Positions 44,183 through 52,944 are shown, numbered from the stretch's first letter. The stretch is DNA of 64,000 nucleotides from Streptomyces aurantiacus (GCF_027107535.1 NZ_CP114283.1:8866001-8930000), one strand, 5' to 3'. A program made the numbers and translations. Notes: generated by a model from the sequence alone, not told the origin.

Positions 44183-45589
44183 TCAGGCGTCGAGCTTGGT
44201 GAGGTCCACGTCCGTCAGACGAAGGCCGAGGAAGGCTTCCAGGAGGACGTTCGGGTCAGCGGTGAGACTTGCCGTCTCTTCGGCGACGCGAGCCGCTTCC
44301 GCGTCGGGCACGTAGGGCGTACGGATGCGGGTGAAGCCGGGTTGCGACTGGTGGTTCATCGATGCGACGCCGACGTAGGTGGGGTCCTGGAGGTTGATCG
44401 GGTTGGCGTCCGGCCATTCCCGGATCTCGTCGCCGAGTGCGGCCACAGCGGCTTCGGCGGTCTTCTGGGCGAAGCTCAGGCCGACGGGGCACACGTCGCG
44501 GATGAAGGTGGGGATCGCGTCACCGGTGGACTTCTGAGTGGTGAGGATGACGAGCAGTCCCACGGACCGGCCCTTCTTCACCAGGTCTTCCACAAGCCGG
44601 GCGTTCTCGGCGGCGAGCGCGGCCAGTTTCTTCGTCTGCTGGTCGCTGCCCTTGTGGTCGCGGAAGTAGGTGTGGGCTTCGTCGACGATCAGCACGACCA
44701 GGGGCCAATGCTCGGACGGGCCGACGTCCCACATCGACTTCACCCCGAGCACCTGGCGCACCGAAGCCGAGCGGACGCGGCGGAGCTCCACCAGGTGACG
44801 GAACAGCTTGTTGGCCTCTTCCAGGTCATCGCCCACGAAGGCGAACATGCGTTGGACCCAGTCGGCGTAGTCGCCTTCGTACGCAGCCGACACCTTGCCG
44901 TCCGCGCAGGCGAACTGCACCGCGGGCGACGGTGCCCAGTCGGAGAGAAGCCGGTTGATCAGGCTGGTCTTGCCAAAGCCAGGGAGGCCGGCCACGGTGA
45001 CGCCGGGTACCTGCGTGAGGTTCACCGAGACGGGCTGCGCGTACTCGTCCAGGCCCAGATCCCACCGGGCTGTCTCCTCCGGTGGCTCACCTGTGGGGTG
45101 GTGCTCGGTGGGGAACTTCAGCGGATCCAGTCGCACACCCCGGATGAGGACCTGCCCAGGCTTGTCCTGGGTGACCGCCACTCGTGTGCACCGCCAGGCG
45201 TCCGCGAGGTGCGGGCCCGCTTTCTGGAACTGCTGGAGTCCAACACCAGGCAGGCACTGGGCCCGCGCGATCACTCCGTACGCGTCGTGCTTCACCTTCA
45301 GGGAGGGGATGAGGACGCGCGGCTTGATGGGCTTGCCGTTCGTGTTCGCCAGCGACGCCAGGGCGGTCGGGGTCTTGTCCGTGGCCGACAGCTTGAGCAT
45401 CGGTGCGAGCCGCTTCCAGCCCCAACGCACGCGTACGGCCTGCCGTATGGACTGCCGGGTCATGGCGTCGGCGCGAACGTAGCGGACCACCCACCAGGCC
45501 GCCCATCCGACGAGCACGACGAGCGGCAGGGCGACGGCGAGCGGGACTTGACCGAAGATCCCTTCCGCCGGGGAGTTCGAGTCCTTCAT
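44183..45589 (-). CDS. FtsK/SpoIIIE-type conjugative translocase (TraSA/TraB-like)
   Basis: This ATP-driven DNA translocase moves double-stranded element DNA to the recipient. A membrane segment lies near residues 15-36. Walker A GLPGFGKTS (201-209) and Walker B VVLIVDEAH (Asp303, Glu304) are clear. The length of 468 residues matches the pSAM2-type family. Start ATG 45587-45589, overlapping the next small ORF by 4 bp. The translocase, small genes and pra-like gene are organised as one leftward operon. Confidence 0.95.
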   Translation of the reverse strand: MKDSNSPAEGIFGQVPLAVALPLVVLVGWAAWWVVRYVRADAMTRQSIRQAVRVRWGWKRLAPMLKLSATDKTPTALASLANTNGKPIKPRVLIPSLKVKHDAYGVIARAQCLPGVGLQQFQKAGPHLADAWRCTRVAVTQDKPGQVLIRGVRLDPLKFPTEHHPTGEPPEETARWDLGLDEYAQPVSVNLTQVPGVTVAGLPGFGKTSLINRLLSDWAPSPAVQFACADGKVSAAYEGDYADWVQRMFAFVGDDLEEANKLFRHLVELRRVRSASVRQVLGVKSMWDVGPSEHWPLVVLIVDEAHTYFRDHKGSDQQTKKLAALAAENARLVEDLVKKGRSVGLLVILTTQKSTGDAIPTFIRDVCPVGLSFAQKTAEAAVAALGDEIREWPDANPINLQDPTYVGVASMNHQSQPGFTRIRTPYVPDAEAARVAEETASLTADPNVLLEAFLGLRLTDVDLTKLDA

Positions 45590-45798
45590 GTGTGGCTCTC
45601 CAACGGGTTATAGAGGAAGGCCGCCAGGGCCGATTCGAGGGCCGCCCGATCCGCCGACACGTCGAGGCGGGGATAGCCGTAGCCGACGAGCACGGCCGCC
45701 ACCGAGTTCACGAGTGATTCGGTGAACCGGGCATCCGGCCCGGCGTGAGGCAGCGGGTAGCTGCGCTCAGCGCCGGACCGGGAGGTGGTGACGCTCAC
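45586..45798 (-). CDS. AICE small hypothetical protein (70 aa)
   Basis: A 70-residue protein (MSVTTSRSGAERSYPLPHAG...) with no recognised domain. It overlaps the translocase gene by 4 bp at one end and the pra-like gene by 4 bp at the other, so it is coupled within the transfer operon. Similar small genes sit at this location in other AICEs; function unknown. Confidence 0.7.
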   Translation of the reverse strand: MSVTTSRSGAERSYPLPHAGPDARFTESLVNSVAAVLVGYGYPRLDVSADRAALESALAAFLYNPLESHT

Positions 45799-46145
45799 GC
45801 CGCCTCAGCGGCCGGGGCCGCCAGGTCCAGGCGAGCCGCGCGGTAGGCGATGCCGTCCGAGAGCGAGCCGTTGAAGATCCGCGCCCACGGGGTGGCGAAC
45901 AGTTCCACCGGCATGACCGGGACACCCGGCCGGAGGCCGTTGGGCAGTCCGGTCTCCGGAACGGTGATCTTCAGAGCTTCGGCACGGTCCTCCTCCATGA
46001 AGAAGAGGGTGATCGTGTAGAGCTTCGCGCCGGTCTCACGGTCGGTGGCGAACTGCGTCTTCTCCTGGTCCGCGTACTTCGGCACCGGCAGGGTGCCGAC
46101 CATGAACGACGAGGTGGGGAGCAGGCCAACACGGATGCGTGCCAT
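45795..46145 (-). CDS. Pra-like / SCO3933-family regulatory protein
   Basis: A 116-residue protein beginning MARIRVGLLPTSSFMVGTLP with FATDRETGAKLYTI and LFATPWARI, the pattern of the SCO3933 family. In pSAM2 the Pra protein in this position activates the replication-excision operon and is repressed by KorSA. The start ATG 46143-46145 has AAAGGA upstream. It is divergent from the KorSA-like gene with the operator region between. Confidence 0.65.
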   Translation of the reverse strand: MARIRVGLLPTSSFMVGTLPVPKYADQEKTQFATDRETGAKLYTITLFFMEEDRAEALKITVPETGLPNGLRPGVPVMPVELFATPWARIFNGSLSDGIAYRAARLDLAAPAAEAA

Positions 46146-46206
46146 GGGAGTTGATTCCTTTCGGTTGCGCTCCACCGGAGCGGTGGGGCGTGATCACCAT
46201 TGAACA

Positions 46207-46295
46207 TAGCTGACCTAGCACTGTCAAGTGAATCGGGTGAGCTAGGTGTCAGCTGACATAGGCCACCTATGTCAGTGGGGTGTGCTAGGGGTGCT
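46207..46295. promoter_or_regulatory. KorSA-type operator region between pra-like and korSA-like genes
   Basis: CTGACATAGG-CCA-CCTATGTCAG (46253-46275) is a perfect 10-bp-arm palindrome. A second inverted pair, AGCTGACCTAGC and GCTAGGTGTCAGCT, lies at about 46208-46254, and GTGCTAG occurs twice (46281-46297). The region is AT-rich and holds both divergent promoters, so the GntR-type repressor should bind it. Confidence 0.75.
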
Positions 46296-46316
46296 AGAAA
46301 TCGCTACTCTTGGGCC

Positions 46317-46808
46317 ATGAGCCCCGCGCCAGAGAGCAAGCAGGACCGTCGGCCGCCGTATCAGCACGCTGCCGACGAGCTTCGGCGCGACATCTTGCAA
46401 GGGCGGATCAAGCCGGGCGAGCAGATGCCGTCCATTCGCGAGCTGCAAGAACGCTTCGGCGTGGCCAACATGACCGCGAGGTCCGCACTCAATGTGCTGC
46501 GCGATGAGGGCTTGATCTACACGATCCATGGACGTGGCAGCTTCGTCGCAGACCACAGCGCTGGCGGGGAGCTCTCGGCGAACTACACCGCTCCAGCTTG
46601 GTACCTGGCGAACCAGGACGAGAAGCCCGGCCAGGCAGGGCAGGGGGAGGGTGGTCCCGACGCCACCGAAGCGGCCGAAGGCGCCGGGACCACCCTTGCT
46701 GAAGCACTCACCGCGCTACGTGACGAGATCCGTGTTCTCAGTGCTGATCATCAGGAACTGCGACGTGAGGTCGAGGAGCTGAAGACAGCTCAGCAGCCGA
46801 AGCCGTAG
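46317..46808 (+). CDS. GntR family repressor (KorSA-like)
   Basis: A 163-residue GntR-type repressor. YQHAADELRRDILQGRIKPGE and MPSIRELQERFGVANMTARS form the winged helix-turn-helix, and the C-terminal part is a short coiled coil (LTALRDEIRVLSADHQELRR) rather than a large effector domain, as for KorSA. In pSAM2 KorSA represses pra and hence replication and transfer. ATG 46315-46317 region gives MSPAPESK; the frame is open upstream. It is divergent from the pra-like gene. Confidence 0.85.
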   Translation: MSPAPESKQDRRPPYQHAADELRRDILQGRIKPGEQMPSIRELQERFGVANMTARSALNVLRDEGLIYTIHGRGSFVADHSAGGELSANYTAPAWYLANQDEKPGQAGQGEGGPDATEAAEGAGTTLAEALTALRDEIRVLSADHQELRREVEELKTAQQPKP

Positions 46809-46965
46809 TCCTGATCTGGGCCACTTCCTCTCGCAGCTCCCTGGTCTCCCTGCTGAGGCGGACGACCATGGCCCGCATCTCCTCGATCAGCGCGACTACC
46901 TGATCCGTGTCCCCGACGTGAATGCTGGTCGACCCCATTTCGTTGTCCGGTATGTGCTCGGTCAT
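46738..46965 (-). CDS. Possible small coiled-coil protein (75 aa), overlapping korSA end
   Basis: The minus strand encodes MTEHIPDNEMGSTSI followed by a heptad-like stretch (VVALIEEMRAMVVRLSRETR). AGGGAG lies just before the ATG at 46963-46965. Its 3' part overlaps the korSA-like gene's last 71 bases on the other strand. The coiled-coil signature on both strands may be a coincidence of the shared sequence, so the call is weak. Confidence 0.35.
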   Translation of the reverse strand: MTEHIPDNEMGSTSIHVGDTDQVVALIEEMRAMVVRLSRETRELREEVAQIRTTASAAELSSAPRPHVAVPDDQH

Positions 46966-47577
46966 CGCTCCCTGCTTGCTGCCGTGCCGCCGTTCCGTGC
47001 CGCACTTGCTCGAACCGCCGGGACTTGCCCACGGCATCCGCTTCTCTCCCAGGTTGATCGACTACTGCGCTGCGGTGCTGTTCAGAGTTTCTTTACTGGA
47101 TCAAGGCGGCCCGCCTACGGCGGTCCGCGCGCGCTGGCGGCCACGGGCCGCCGCCGCTCCCTGTCTCCGCCACCGCTGCGCCGGCCCCCGGCCACTCAGC
47201 GCGCAGTACCGCCAAGCCAGACAGCCAGGCCAGGAAGTGACTCGCCCAGCCCGAGCACCAGGAGCACGACCAGGTCCAGGCCGAGCCCGCGCCAGCACGC
47301 CCCCGCCGTCCAGATGGCCGCCGTTCCCAAAGCGGGAGACGTGGCTGATACCGGAACGGGGTTGCTGGAGACACACGTGACGGGTGCTCGTTCGGCGCAC
47401 TCGCCGCCGTGGCTGACTTTCGGTGGCGCAGGCCAGAACTGCGCTGCCAATGAATGGGCTTCAACTGCTCTCCTCTCCAACTCTGCGACAGCCGACAGGG
47501 GTTGTAGTCGCACCCGAATCCGAGCACGCCGACCGCCCCGGTACCATCGGCACCGGGGTCCTGATCAGGGCTTCCGC
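46966..47577. other. Non-coding AICE segment
   Basis: No gene is supported here. Minus-strand frames include a hydrophobic run (GLGLDLVVLLVLGLGESLPG, about 47200-47290) in a frame that has no clear start. CCAGG-type repeats occur at 47216-47285 and CCCCGGTACCATCGGCACCGGG (split into a hairpin at 47535-47557) is palindromic. Transfer (clt-like) sites could be here, but no 8-bp repeat cluster was obvious. Confidence 0.4.
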
Positions 47578-47628
47578 GACCGGACCACCCGGAATGCTGT
47601 CGAGGCTGAGGGGTGGTCCGGTCTTTTG
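47578..47628 (+). terminator. Intrinsic-type terminator before the kinase-like gene end
   Basis: GACCGGACCACCC (47578-47590) pairs exactly with GGGTGGTCCGGTC (47611-47623) and is followed by TTTT. It points in the plus direction, so a plus-strand transcript (korSA-like or an unannotated RNA) ends here. Confidence 0.8.
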
Positions 47629-47680
47629 CTGTTGGCGTCCGCGCGAAGGTGGCGCCAGACGGGTCCGTTGGGGTTCGGGG

Positions 47681-48517
47681 TCAGATCAGGGCTTTGCCCA
47701 CCTCGTAGATGGTGGGCCGGTCCCCCGGCGCGTGGCTGAGCATCGCTTCGACCAGGTCGCCCAGCTCACCGGGCACCTTCACGGGCCGACGCCGACCGTT
47801 GGCCACTGCCTCTCGCTGCACGGGGCGCGGAGCGTCGTCCGGGTACTCGACCGCCCGCCAGCCCGTGGCGGAGATGAGCAGCGACGCCCCGAGCGCGTAG
47901 ATGTCGGCTTCCTGCGTCGGCTCCGCTTCTCCGGTGTCCAGCACGCTGCGCGCGATCTCCGGTGCCTCGTAGTGGACGAGGCAGCCGCGGAACGGGAAGT
48001 CGTACCCCTGGGGTACCTGGCCGCCCCGGGCAAGGGCGAGGTCGATGAGGTGCGTTCGTTCCGGGCCGACGATGAAGTGGGCGGGTTGCACGTCGCCGTG
48101 TGCCCAGCCCCTCACGTGGAGATCGGCCAGGGCTTCGACGCATCCCAGCGCCACGCTGGTGCTGGCTTTGATGGACGAGCCCTGCTTGCGGCAGGGCTCC
48201 CACAGCTTGTGGAGATCCGGCCCGTCGTGCCACGGCTGGAAGTTCCACGTGCCGTGTTCCCATTCGCCGTACGCGATCTCGTCGAGGCCGAGGCGATGCA
48301 GGACAGCGCCCTCACGTGCGGGCGCGAGCGCGGTCCAGGGCTGGGCAGGCCACTCGGCCGTTGCCTCGATCGGATAGCCCAGCTTCACGGCGAAGTGGCC
48401 CCTATGGCTCTCCACCTCCCACACCGTGGAGCCCCGGCGGTTGATGACCAGGCGCTGAATCGTGGGCATGAGCGCATCGAGCACCACGATCGGCAGTTCA
48501 GGGGTTGGGCCGGACAA
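47681..48517 (-). CDS. Protein kinase-like (Ser/Thr kinase fold) protein
   Basis: A 278-residue protein with a degenerate protein-kinase fold. FAVKLGYP looks like the ATP-binding lysine strand, HGDVQPAHFIV replaces the usual HRDLKPxN catalytic loop, LIDLALARGG stands for the DFG region, and HYEAPEIARS is the APE motif. The TTG at 48515-48517 has AAGGAG at 8 bp. It is therefore an unusual or divergent kinase; function in the element is not known. The gene lies beside a GRDP-like gene in the same direction. Confidence 0.7.
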   Translation of the reverse strand: MSGPTPELPIVVLDALMPTIQRLVINRRGSTVWEVESHRGHFAVKLGYPIEATAEWPAQPWTALAPAREGAVLHRLGLDEIAYGEWEHGTWNFQPWHDGPDLHKLWEPCRKQGSSIKASTSVALGCVEALADLHVRGWAHGDVQPAHFIVGPERTHLIDLALARGGQVPQGYDFPFRGCLVHYEAPEIARSVLDTGEAEPTQEADIYALGASLLISATGWRAVEYPDDAPRPVQREAVANGRRRPVKVPGELGDLVEAMLSHAPGDRPTIYEVGKALI

Positions 48518-48587
48518 GGTCTGTTCTCCTTCCGGGCGAGCGCGGCCGACCTCGAGGCGAGGCCGGCCGCGTTGCTGTTGTCGAGGG

Positions 48588-49031
48588 TTACGCCTGACCG
48601 TACGGTCGGCCGCAGTCCGAGTCGCACTGTGCGAGGTTCGTGCCGTCCACGGTCCACAGGTCATCGAAGACCACGAACCCGGCCGCCTTCATGGCGCGCG
48701 CCGAGGCGGCGACCTTCTCCGGGTCGCGCGCTCCTCCGCCCGGCTTCGGGTTGTGGTGCAGGAAGCGGCCCGCGTGCTGTGTGCACAGCTCGGCGTACTC
48801 CTTCGTGTGCAGGATGAGCGCGTGCAGCCCGAGGTCCACGTCGTCAGACGGAACCATGGGCACGGTGGCCGTGGCCGCCGCGACGAGGAACGCGACCGCC
48901 TGGTCCGCGATCCGTTCAGCGCGCTCGGGGGACTGCCCGTCGTGGACCGCCACGAAGCGGGCAAGGCTCTCGAACAGCTCTTCACCAGCCACCGCGCGAC
49001 CGGTCTTCTGATCGCTCGCCGTTGCCGTCAT
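48588..49031 (-). CDS. GRDP-like (glycine-rich domain-containing) protein
   Basis: A 147-residue protein with DDVDLGLHALILHTKEYAE and CTQHAGRFLHHNP, the patterns of the glycine-rich domain-containing (GRDP-like) family seen in AICEs. Near the C-terminus it has two cysteines (NLAQCDSDCGRPYG). ATG 49029-49031 follows AGGAG. It is 70 bp from the kinase-like gene, same strand, so likely co-transcribed with it. Function unknown. Confidence 0.75.
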   Translation of the reverse strand: MTATASDQKTGRAVAGEELFESLARFVAVHDGQSPERAERIADQAVAFLVAAATATVPMVPSDDVDLGLHALILHTKEYAELCTQHAGRFLHHNPKPGGGARDPEKVAASARAMKAAGFVVFDDLWTVDGTNLAQCDSDCGRPYGQA

Positions 49032-49128
49032 GTGCCATCTCCTGAGGTGAGGTGGTGCGTGGCGCTTACATCCCGTCCTGATCGCCGAGCTCGGCGCGCG
49101 GACGATCGGGAAGCGGGCTTGAAGGCCG

Positions 49129-49174
49129 GCCCCGAACGGGTCGGGGAGCCGGGAAATCGGCACCCGTTCGGGGC
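49129..49174. terminator. Hairpin between the GRDP-like gene and the small gene at 49238
   Basis: GCCCCGAACGGGT (49129-49141) pairs with ACCCGTTCGGGGC (49162-49174), 13 bp, around a 20-base loop. It could terminate the 49238 gene transcript. Confidence 0.65.
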
Positions 49175-49237
49175 GGCCGGTCTACTGGCTGGCGCCGAGG
49201 AAGAACAAGGCCCTGGCACATAAGCCGATGACGCGCT

Positions 49238-49468
49238 TCACAGCGGGACCTGACTGTTGCCGTTCCGGGCGGCCAGACGTGCGCTCAGCTCTTCCCGCGC
49301 ACTGGGTGCCACCACATTGCTGGGCAGGGCATCCCACTCCTTGCCGCCACGGACCGGCCGCATCTGCACTCGGCCACCGATCTCACCCATGACGACACCG
49401 ATATGCCCGGTGACACTGTCTTTCGCCAGTTCACCGATGTCTGGTCTGGTCTGCTGATTGCTCGCCAT
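49238..49468 (-). CDS. Conserved small AICE hypothetical protein (76 aa)
   Basis: MASNQQTRPDIGELAKDSVT begins a 76-residue protein with VGVVMGEIGGRVQMRPVRGG-like beta-rich sequence (IGVVMGEIGGRVQMRP). Related small proteins occur in other Streptomyces elements. The ATG 49466-49468 is divergent from the XRE/TPR gene and shares its operator region. Function unknown. Confidence 0.65.
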   Translation of the reverse strand: MASNQQTRPDIGELAKDSVTGHIGVVMGEIGGRVQMRPVRGGKEWDALPSNVVAPSAREELSARLAARNGNSQVPL

Positions 49469-49516
49469 GCACACGAGCATCGCGAGCCGGGTACCCCCGC
49501 CAAAAGGTCAGGCTGA

Positions 49517-49533
49517 TTACCCAACTTGGGTAA
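49517..49533. promoter_or_regulatory. 17-bp perfect palindrome upstream of the XRE/TPR gene
   Basis: TTACCCAA-C-TTGGGTAA is a perfect 8-bp-arm palindrome in the divergent promoter region between the small gene and the XRE/TPR regulator. A likely operator for the XRE protein or another repressor. Confidence 0.7.
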
Positions 49534-49594
49534 CATCGCGGCAAGTAGAGAATCCGCGACGTTGCGTAGCCCTCGCAGTGTGGGAGCTTGCCCA

Positions 49595-50935
49595 ATGCCC
49601 GACGCCGACCGGCCGCAGGAGTTGCCTGCCCGGCTGCTCACCGATCCCGAGATGATCAATGCGTGCCGGGTACGGGACTTCGGCAGAGTCTTCCGGCTGG
49701 TGAAAACCAGAGCGGGCATCTACCCCTCGATGATCGCGAGGCGCTGCGAGCTGACGCCGAGCCGTGTCGGTGAAGTCATCGCGGGACGGCGCCAGTTGCT
49801 CCACATGGACGTCGTCGAGCGCATTGCCGACGGGCTGCGCATCCCAGGGCACATGCTCGGACTTGCCCGGCGCACGTGGGAGACGCCTCAGGCTCTCGTC
49901 GTCACCGAGCGCGAGGTATCCCAGGGGGCGGAGCCGGAACAGCAGGCCCCCGCGTCTCTGCCGGGCCCCGACGTGGACAGCATCCTTGCGCTGACCACGC
50001 GAACCAACCTCAGCGCAGCCACACTTGCAGCCTTCCGGTCATCCATCGAGGACTACTGGCGACGAGACGACCAACACGGCGGGGAAGCTCTCAGGCCGGC
50101 CGTCGTCGGACAGCTCCGGTATGTGGCCGGACTTCTGAAGGAAAGCCGACCGCCGGCCATCCAGAACGGCCTGTACGGAATCGCGGCCGAGCTCGCACGC
50201 CTCACCGGCTGGATCTACTTCGACGCCCGCCAGTACAACCAGGCCCGCGCCTACTTCACCGAGGCCCTGCAACTCGCCAAGGCGATCGACGACCGCCAGT
50301 TCATGGCCAACGTCCTTGCCTGCATGAGCTTGCAGGCGACCTACCAGGACAAGCCCGCGGATTCCCTGGCACTCGTGACCGCCGCCCAGGACCAGGCCCG
50401 CTCAGCCATCGACACCACCCCGCGCGTTCTGTCGATGCTGTCCATGCGGGAAGCGTTCGCCCATGCCACGCTCGGCAGCCAGACGTCCACGCACCGGGCG
50501 ATCACGGAAGCGCACCGCCAGTTCGAGCAGATCCAGGCGAGCGACCCGGACCCGTCGTGGGTGGCCTACTTCAACGAACCGAAGCTCATCGTGGACACCG
50601 GCATTGCCCACGGCCGACTCGGCGAAGCAGCGACCGCTGAACCGTTGATCGCGGACGCCTTGCGTCGGGAAGCCCACACCAATCAGCGCGGCCGAGCGTT
50701 TCACGCGTTCTGGCTGGCTCGTACGCAGCTGGACCAAGGCAAGCTCGACCAGGCGTGCCACACGGCCACGCAAGCCCTGGAGCCCGCATCGGCGGTGGCT
50801 TCGGAACGAGTGTCGGGCCACCTCAGGGAGTTCTACGACCAGTTGGCCCCACACAGGCAGGAGCCCGTAGCCCTGGCCTTCGAGGCGCGGCTACGGGAGC
50901 TCCTGCCGCCGGTCAGCGGATCGCTTCATCCATGA
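49595..50935 (+). CDS. XRE-type regulator with TPR-like C-terminus
   Basis: A 446-residue protein with a degenerate helix-turn-helix at the N-terminus (YPSMIARRCELTPSRVGEVI and HMDVVERIADGLRIPGHMLG) and long helical repeats after residue 130 (RLTGWIYFDARQYNQARAYF and similar), as in Streptomyces XRE/TPR regulators that sense peptides. ATG 49595 has GGGAG at 8 bp. Its last 23 bp overlap the end of the convergent Nudix gene. It may act with the Nudix protein. Confidence 0.85.
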   Translation: MPDADRPQELPARLLTDPEMINACRVRDFGRVFRLVKTRAGIYPSMIARRCELTPSRVGEVIAGRRQLLHMDVVERIADGLRIPGHMLGLARRTWETPQALVVTEREVSQGAEPEQQAPASLPGPDVDSILALTTRTNLSAATLAAFRSSIEDYWRRDDQHGGEALRPAVVGQLRYVAGLLKESRPPAIQNGLYGIAAELARLTGWIYFDARQYNQARAYFTEALQLAKAIDDRQFMANVLACMSLQATYQDKPADSLALVTAAQDQARSAIDTTPRVLSMLSMREAFAHATLGSQTSTHRAITEAHRQFEQIQASDPDPSWVAYFNEPKLIVDTGIAHGRLGEAATAEPLIADALRREAHTNQRGRAFHAFWLARTQLDQGKLDQACHTATQALEPASAVASERVSGHLREFYDQLAPHRQEPVALAFEARLRELLPPVSGSLHP

Positions 50936-51446
50936 GCACGTACAGCAGGCCGACGAGGGATCCGCTGCTCACGATCTCGCGGCGGTCGATCATCCCCCGT
51001 ATCTCGCTGAGGGGTATCCACTCGATGCGGTCGGACTCGTTCTTCTCCGAGGGCGGACCCTCGTAAGTCGCCCCGTCCGCACGGAAGACGTGGTGCTGTG
51101 AGTCGGTGATTCCATTGGCCGGCTCGGCGTAGATCAGGGGCTTGATGGGCCCAGGCCGCCACCCCGTCTCCTCCAAGACTTCGCGGGCCGCCGCCTCTTC
51201 AGGAGTCTCGCCCTCCTCCACCAGGCCCATGGGCAACTCCCAGGCCCAGGAGTCCGTGATGAAGCGGTGCCGCCACATCATCAGCACCTCTTGGCGGTCG
51301 TTGACCACGGCCGCCACGGCCAGGTGCCGCAGGCGAACGACGTGGTACTCCCACCTGCGCCCGTCAGGCTGTTGGACGTCGACCAGACACAGATTCACCC
51401 AAGGGTTGGTGTAGATCTGTCGCTCACCGTGGGTCTTCCACTCCAT
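50913..51446 (-). CDS. Nudix hydrolase, Pif-like (immunity factor)
   Basis: A 177-residue Nudix protein. The Nudix box is complete: Gly74, Glu80, Arg88-Glu89, Glu92-Glu93 and Gly95, with AWELPMGLVEEGE before it. In pSAM2, Pif is a Nudix protein that blocks transfer between cells that both carry the element. A location in an AICE beside an XRE/TPR gene supports this role. Start ATG 51444-51446. Alternatively it could be an ADP-ribose-type pyrophosphatase. Confidence 0.88.
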   Translation of the reverse strand: MEWKTHGERQIYTNPWVNLCLVDVQQPDGRRWEYHVVRLRHLAVAAVVNDRQEVLMMWRHRFITDSWAWELPMGLVEEGETPEEAAAREVLEETGWRPGPIKPLIYAEPANGITDSQHHVFRADGATYEGPPSEKNESDRIEWIPLSEIRGMIDRREIVSSGSLVGLLYVLMDEAIR

Positions 51447-51790
51447 ACCTGCGGCCCCTCTCGATCGGTCTCCAGGATCTCAGACCGCCGCAGAGGGCAG
51501 CGCAAGTTCGGGTCTTTTTACGTCACACTGACGAGATGCTGCGGGAGGCTTGCCTCATGGGGGCGCCGAAACCTCCCGGGTCAGGCAGGCGGTAGCTCGA
51601 CGCGGTACGAGTGCCACGCACCGCGGAGTCCCTGTCCGGTTGGGAGACAGCGCGGTTGACTGAGGTCGGAGCAATCGGATCATTTTCCCCTGTGGCGACA
51701 CCTGCACCACTTAGCATGAAGTGCACCAGGGTGCGCGCTGTGAGTAGTTGACCCCTCAGGCGCCACAGCTCTATCTCGACCACGGAGCAG
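51447..51790. other. Gap before the defence cassette, probable promoter region
   Basis: GC-rich sequence changes here to AT-richer sequence. TTGACT at 51656 could be a -35 box, but no clear -10 box at 17 bp was found. CACTTAGCATGAAGTGC (51709-51725) is a small inverted repeat. No gene is seen. Confidence 0.4.
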
Positions 51791-52933
51791 TTGTTGACCG
51801 ATCTTGCGAGTAGCCCCCTTCCCGTGGACGACGGTGGGCACGACGCCATCAAAGGGTTTGCTTACCAATTCGACAAAACCCTTATTGAGATCTTTCAGAG
51901 CCCGCGGCAGAGGCTTCAGATTGAAGGCGCGCAAGATTTGAGTGGCGAGCACTATCACATGCAAATCAAGAATCGGTCCGGACGGTTCTACCTATCAGTG
52001 GTAGGTAAAGCGGTTCGCAAGATGTTTCTTCAATTCACGAGCAGTCGTTCTGCTTCCTACATCTTGCACTGTCATTTTGCAGACCAGGCTCCGGGGACTT
52101 GCAGATCGCTCACTGCCGAGGAATTGGACGGTTTGCTCGCTGGCCAATTTGATCAGGCTGAGAAAGAATTGAAGTTGCAGTTCTTGAAGTCCTTCTACAT
52201 CAGCTTTTCCGAGGACTATGAATCGCAGTTCAAAAATGTTTTGAAGTGTGTCGCTGATGAACTTTCCGCTAGGGATTCTGTAGAGGCGCTCTCCTATCAC
52301 GCCATTCTTCACGCATACCTGAGAAACTTGGTTCTAACAGAGATCCCGGGTTCTCGCTGGGTGGGACTCAACGACTTGAAGAAGGCCGTTAAGGAGGCAC
52401 AGAGTGCCATCTTCACGTCGATCTATGTGGCCCATTGTGGGTACGAGAAATATCTGAAAATGGTTAGGAGGCAGTACCTCCCACGACGCGTGAACATCCC
52501 GAATATCGAACGGGTTTTCTCTTTTGAGTGCACGCAAGAGACCGACCCCCAGGAAATTGCGGAGGCGGTACTGAGTATCTGTGATAGATATCGTATCGAA
52601 GAAAACTCTCCGGTCCCTTATTTCACGTTCCGCGGCGAATTTGAAGATAGCTCCATAAAGGCAAGCCTGTGGGAGGCAGGCGCATATTTCAATGACGGCC
52701 GCGGGTATCATGGTGGAGCCTTCAGGATGAACATTCTGACCAATCCTCCCTTCGGTGCCGCTCGCATTAAGATCGTGGAGCCGGAGCGGCTGCAGGAGCT
52801 GATGACCAGCGTGGCTGTCAAGGAGTTCCACGACTTCTTCCTCGTTGAGAAGGATGAGCCTCCGGTCCTGGTTTCGCGTCCCAGTCACGTATTTCTGCAA
52901 TCTCATGGTGACCTGATCGAAGTATTCCGATAA
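51791..52933 (+). CDS. Putative DUF4297-like nuclease, first gene of a HerA cassette
   Basis: A 380-residue protein of the AT-richer cassette. Its N-terminus (GGHDAIKGFAYQFDKTLIEI) and LQIEGAQDL with HMQIKNRS fit the DUF4297/Cap4-type PD-(D/E)xK nuclease fold: E45, D49 and Q58-x-K60. The remainder is unrecognised and may bind HerA. TTG 51791 or, with better ribosome-site spacing, TTG 51794 is the start. It is followed 11 bp later by the herA-type gene with AAGGAG. The gene's A/T-ending codons differ from its neighbours, indicating recent acquisition. Confidence 0.65.
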   Translation: MLTDLASSPLPVDDGGHDAIKGFAYQFDKTLIEIFQSPRQRLQIEGAQDLSGEHYHMQIKNRSGRFYLSVVGKAVRKMFLQFTSSRSASYILHCHFADQAPGTCRSLTAEELDGLLAGQFDQAEKELKLQFLKSFYISFSEDYESQFKNVLKCVADELSARDSVEALSYHAILHAYLRNLVLTEIPGSRWVGLNDLKKAVKEAQSAIFTSIYVAHCGYEKYLKMVRRQYLPRRVNIPNIERVFSFECTQETDPQEIAEAVLSICDRYRIEENSPVPYFTFRGEFEDSSIKASLWEAGAYFNDGRGYHGGAFRMNILTNPPFGAARIKIVEPERLQELMTSVAVKEFHDFFLVEKDEPPVLVSRPSHVFLQSHGDLIEVFR

Positions 52934-52944
52934 GGAGAATTTCA

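Noticed and set aside
47196..47513. Minus-strand ORF with a hydrophobic segment in the AICE non-coding region
   Set aside because: No ribosome site, a composition typical of overlapping GC-rich frames, and several competing frames; the hydrophobic run alone is not enough.
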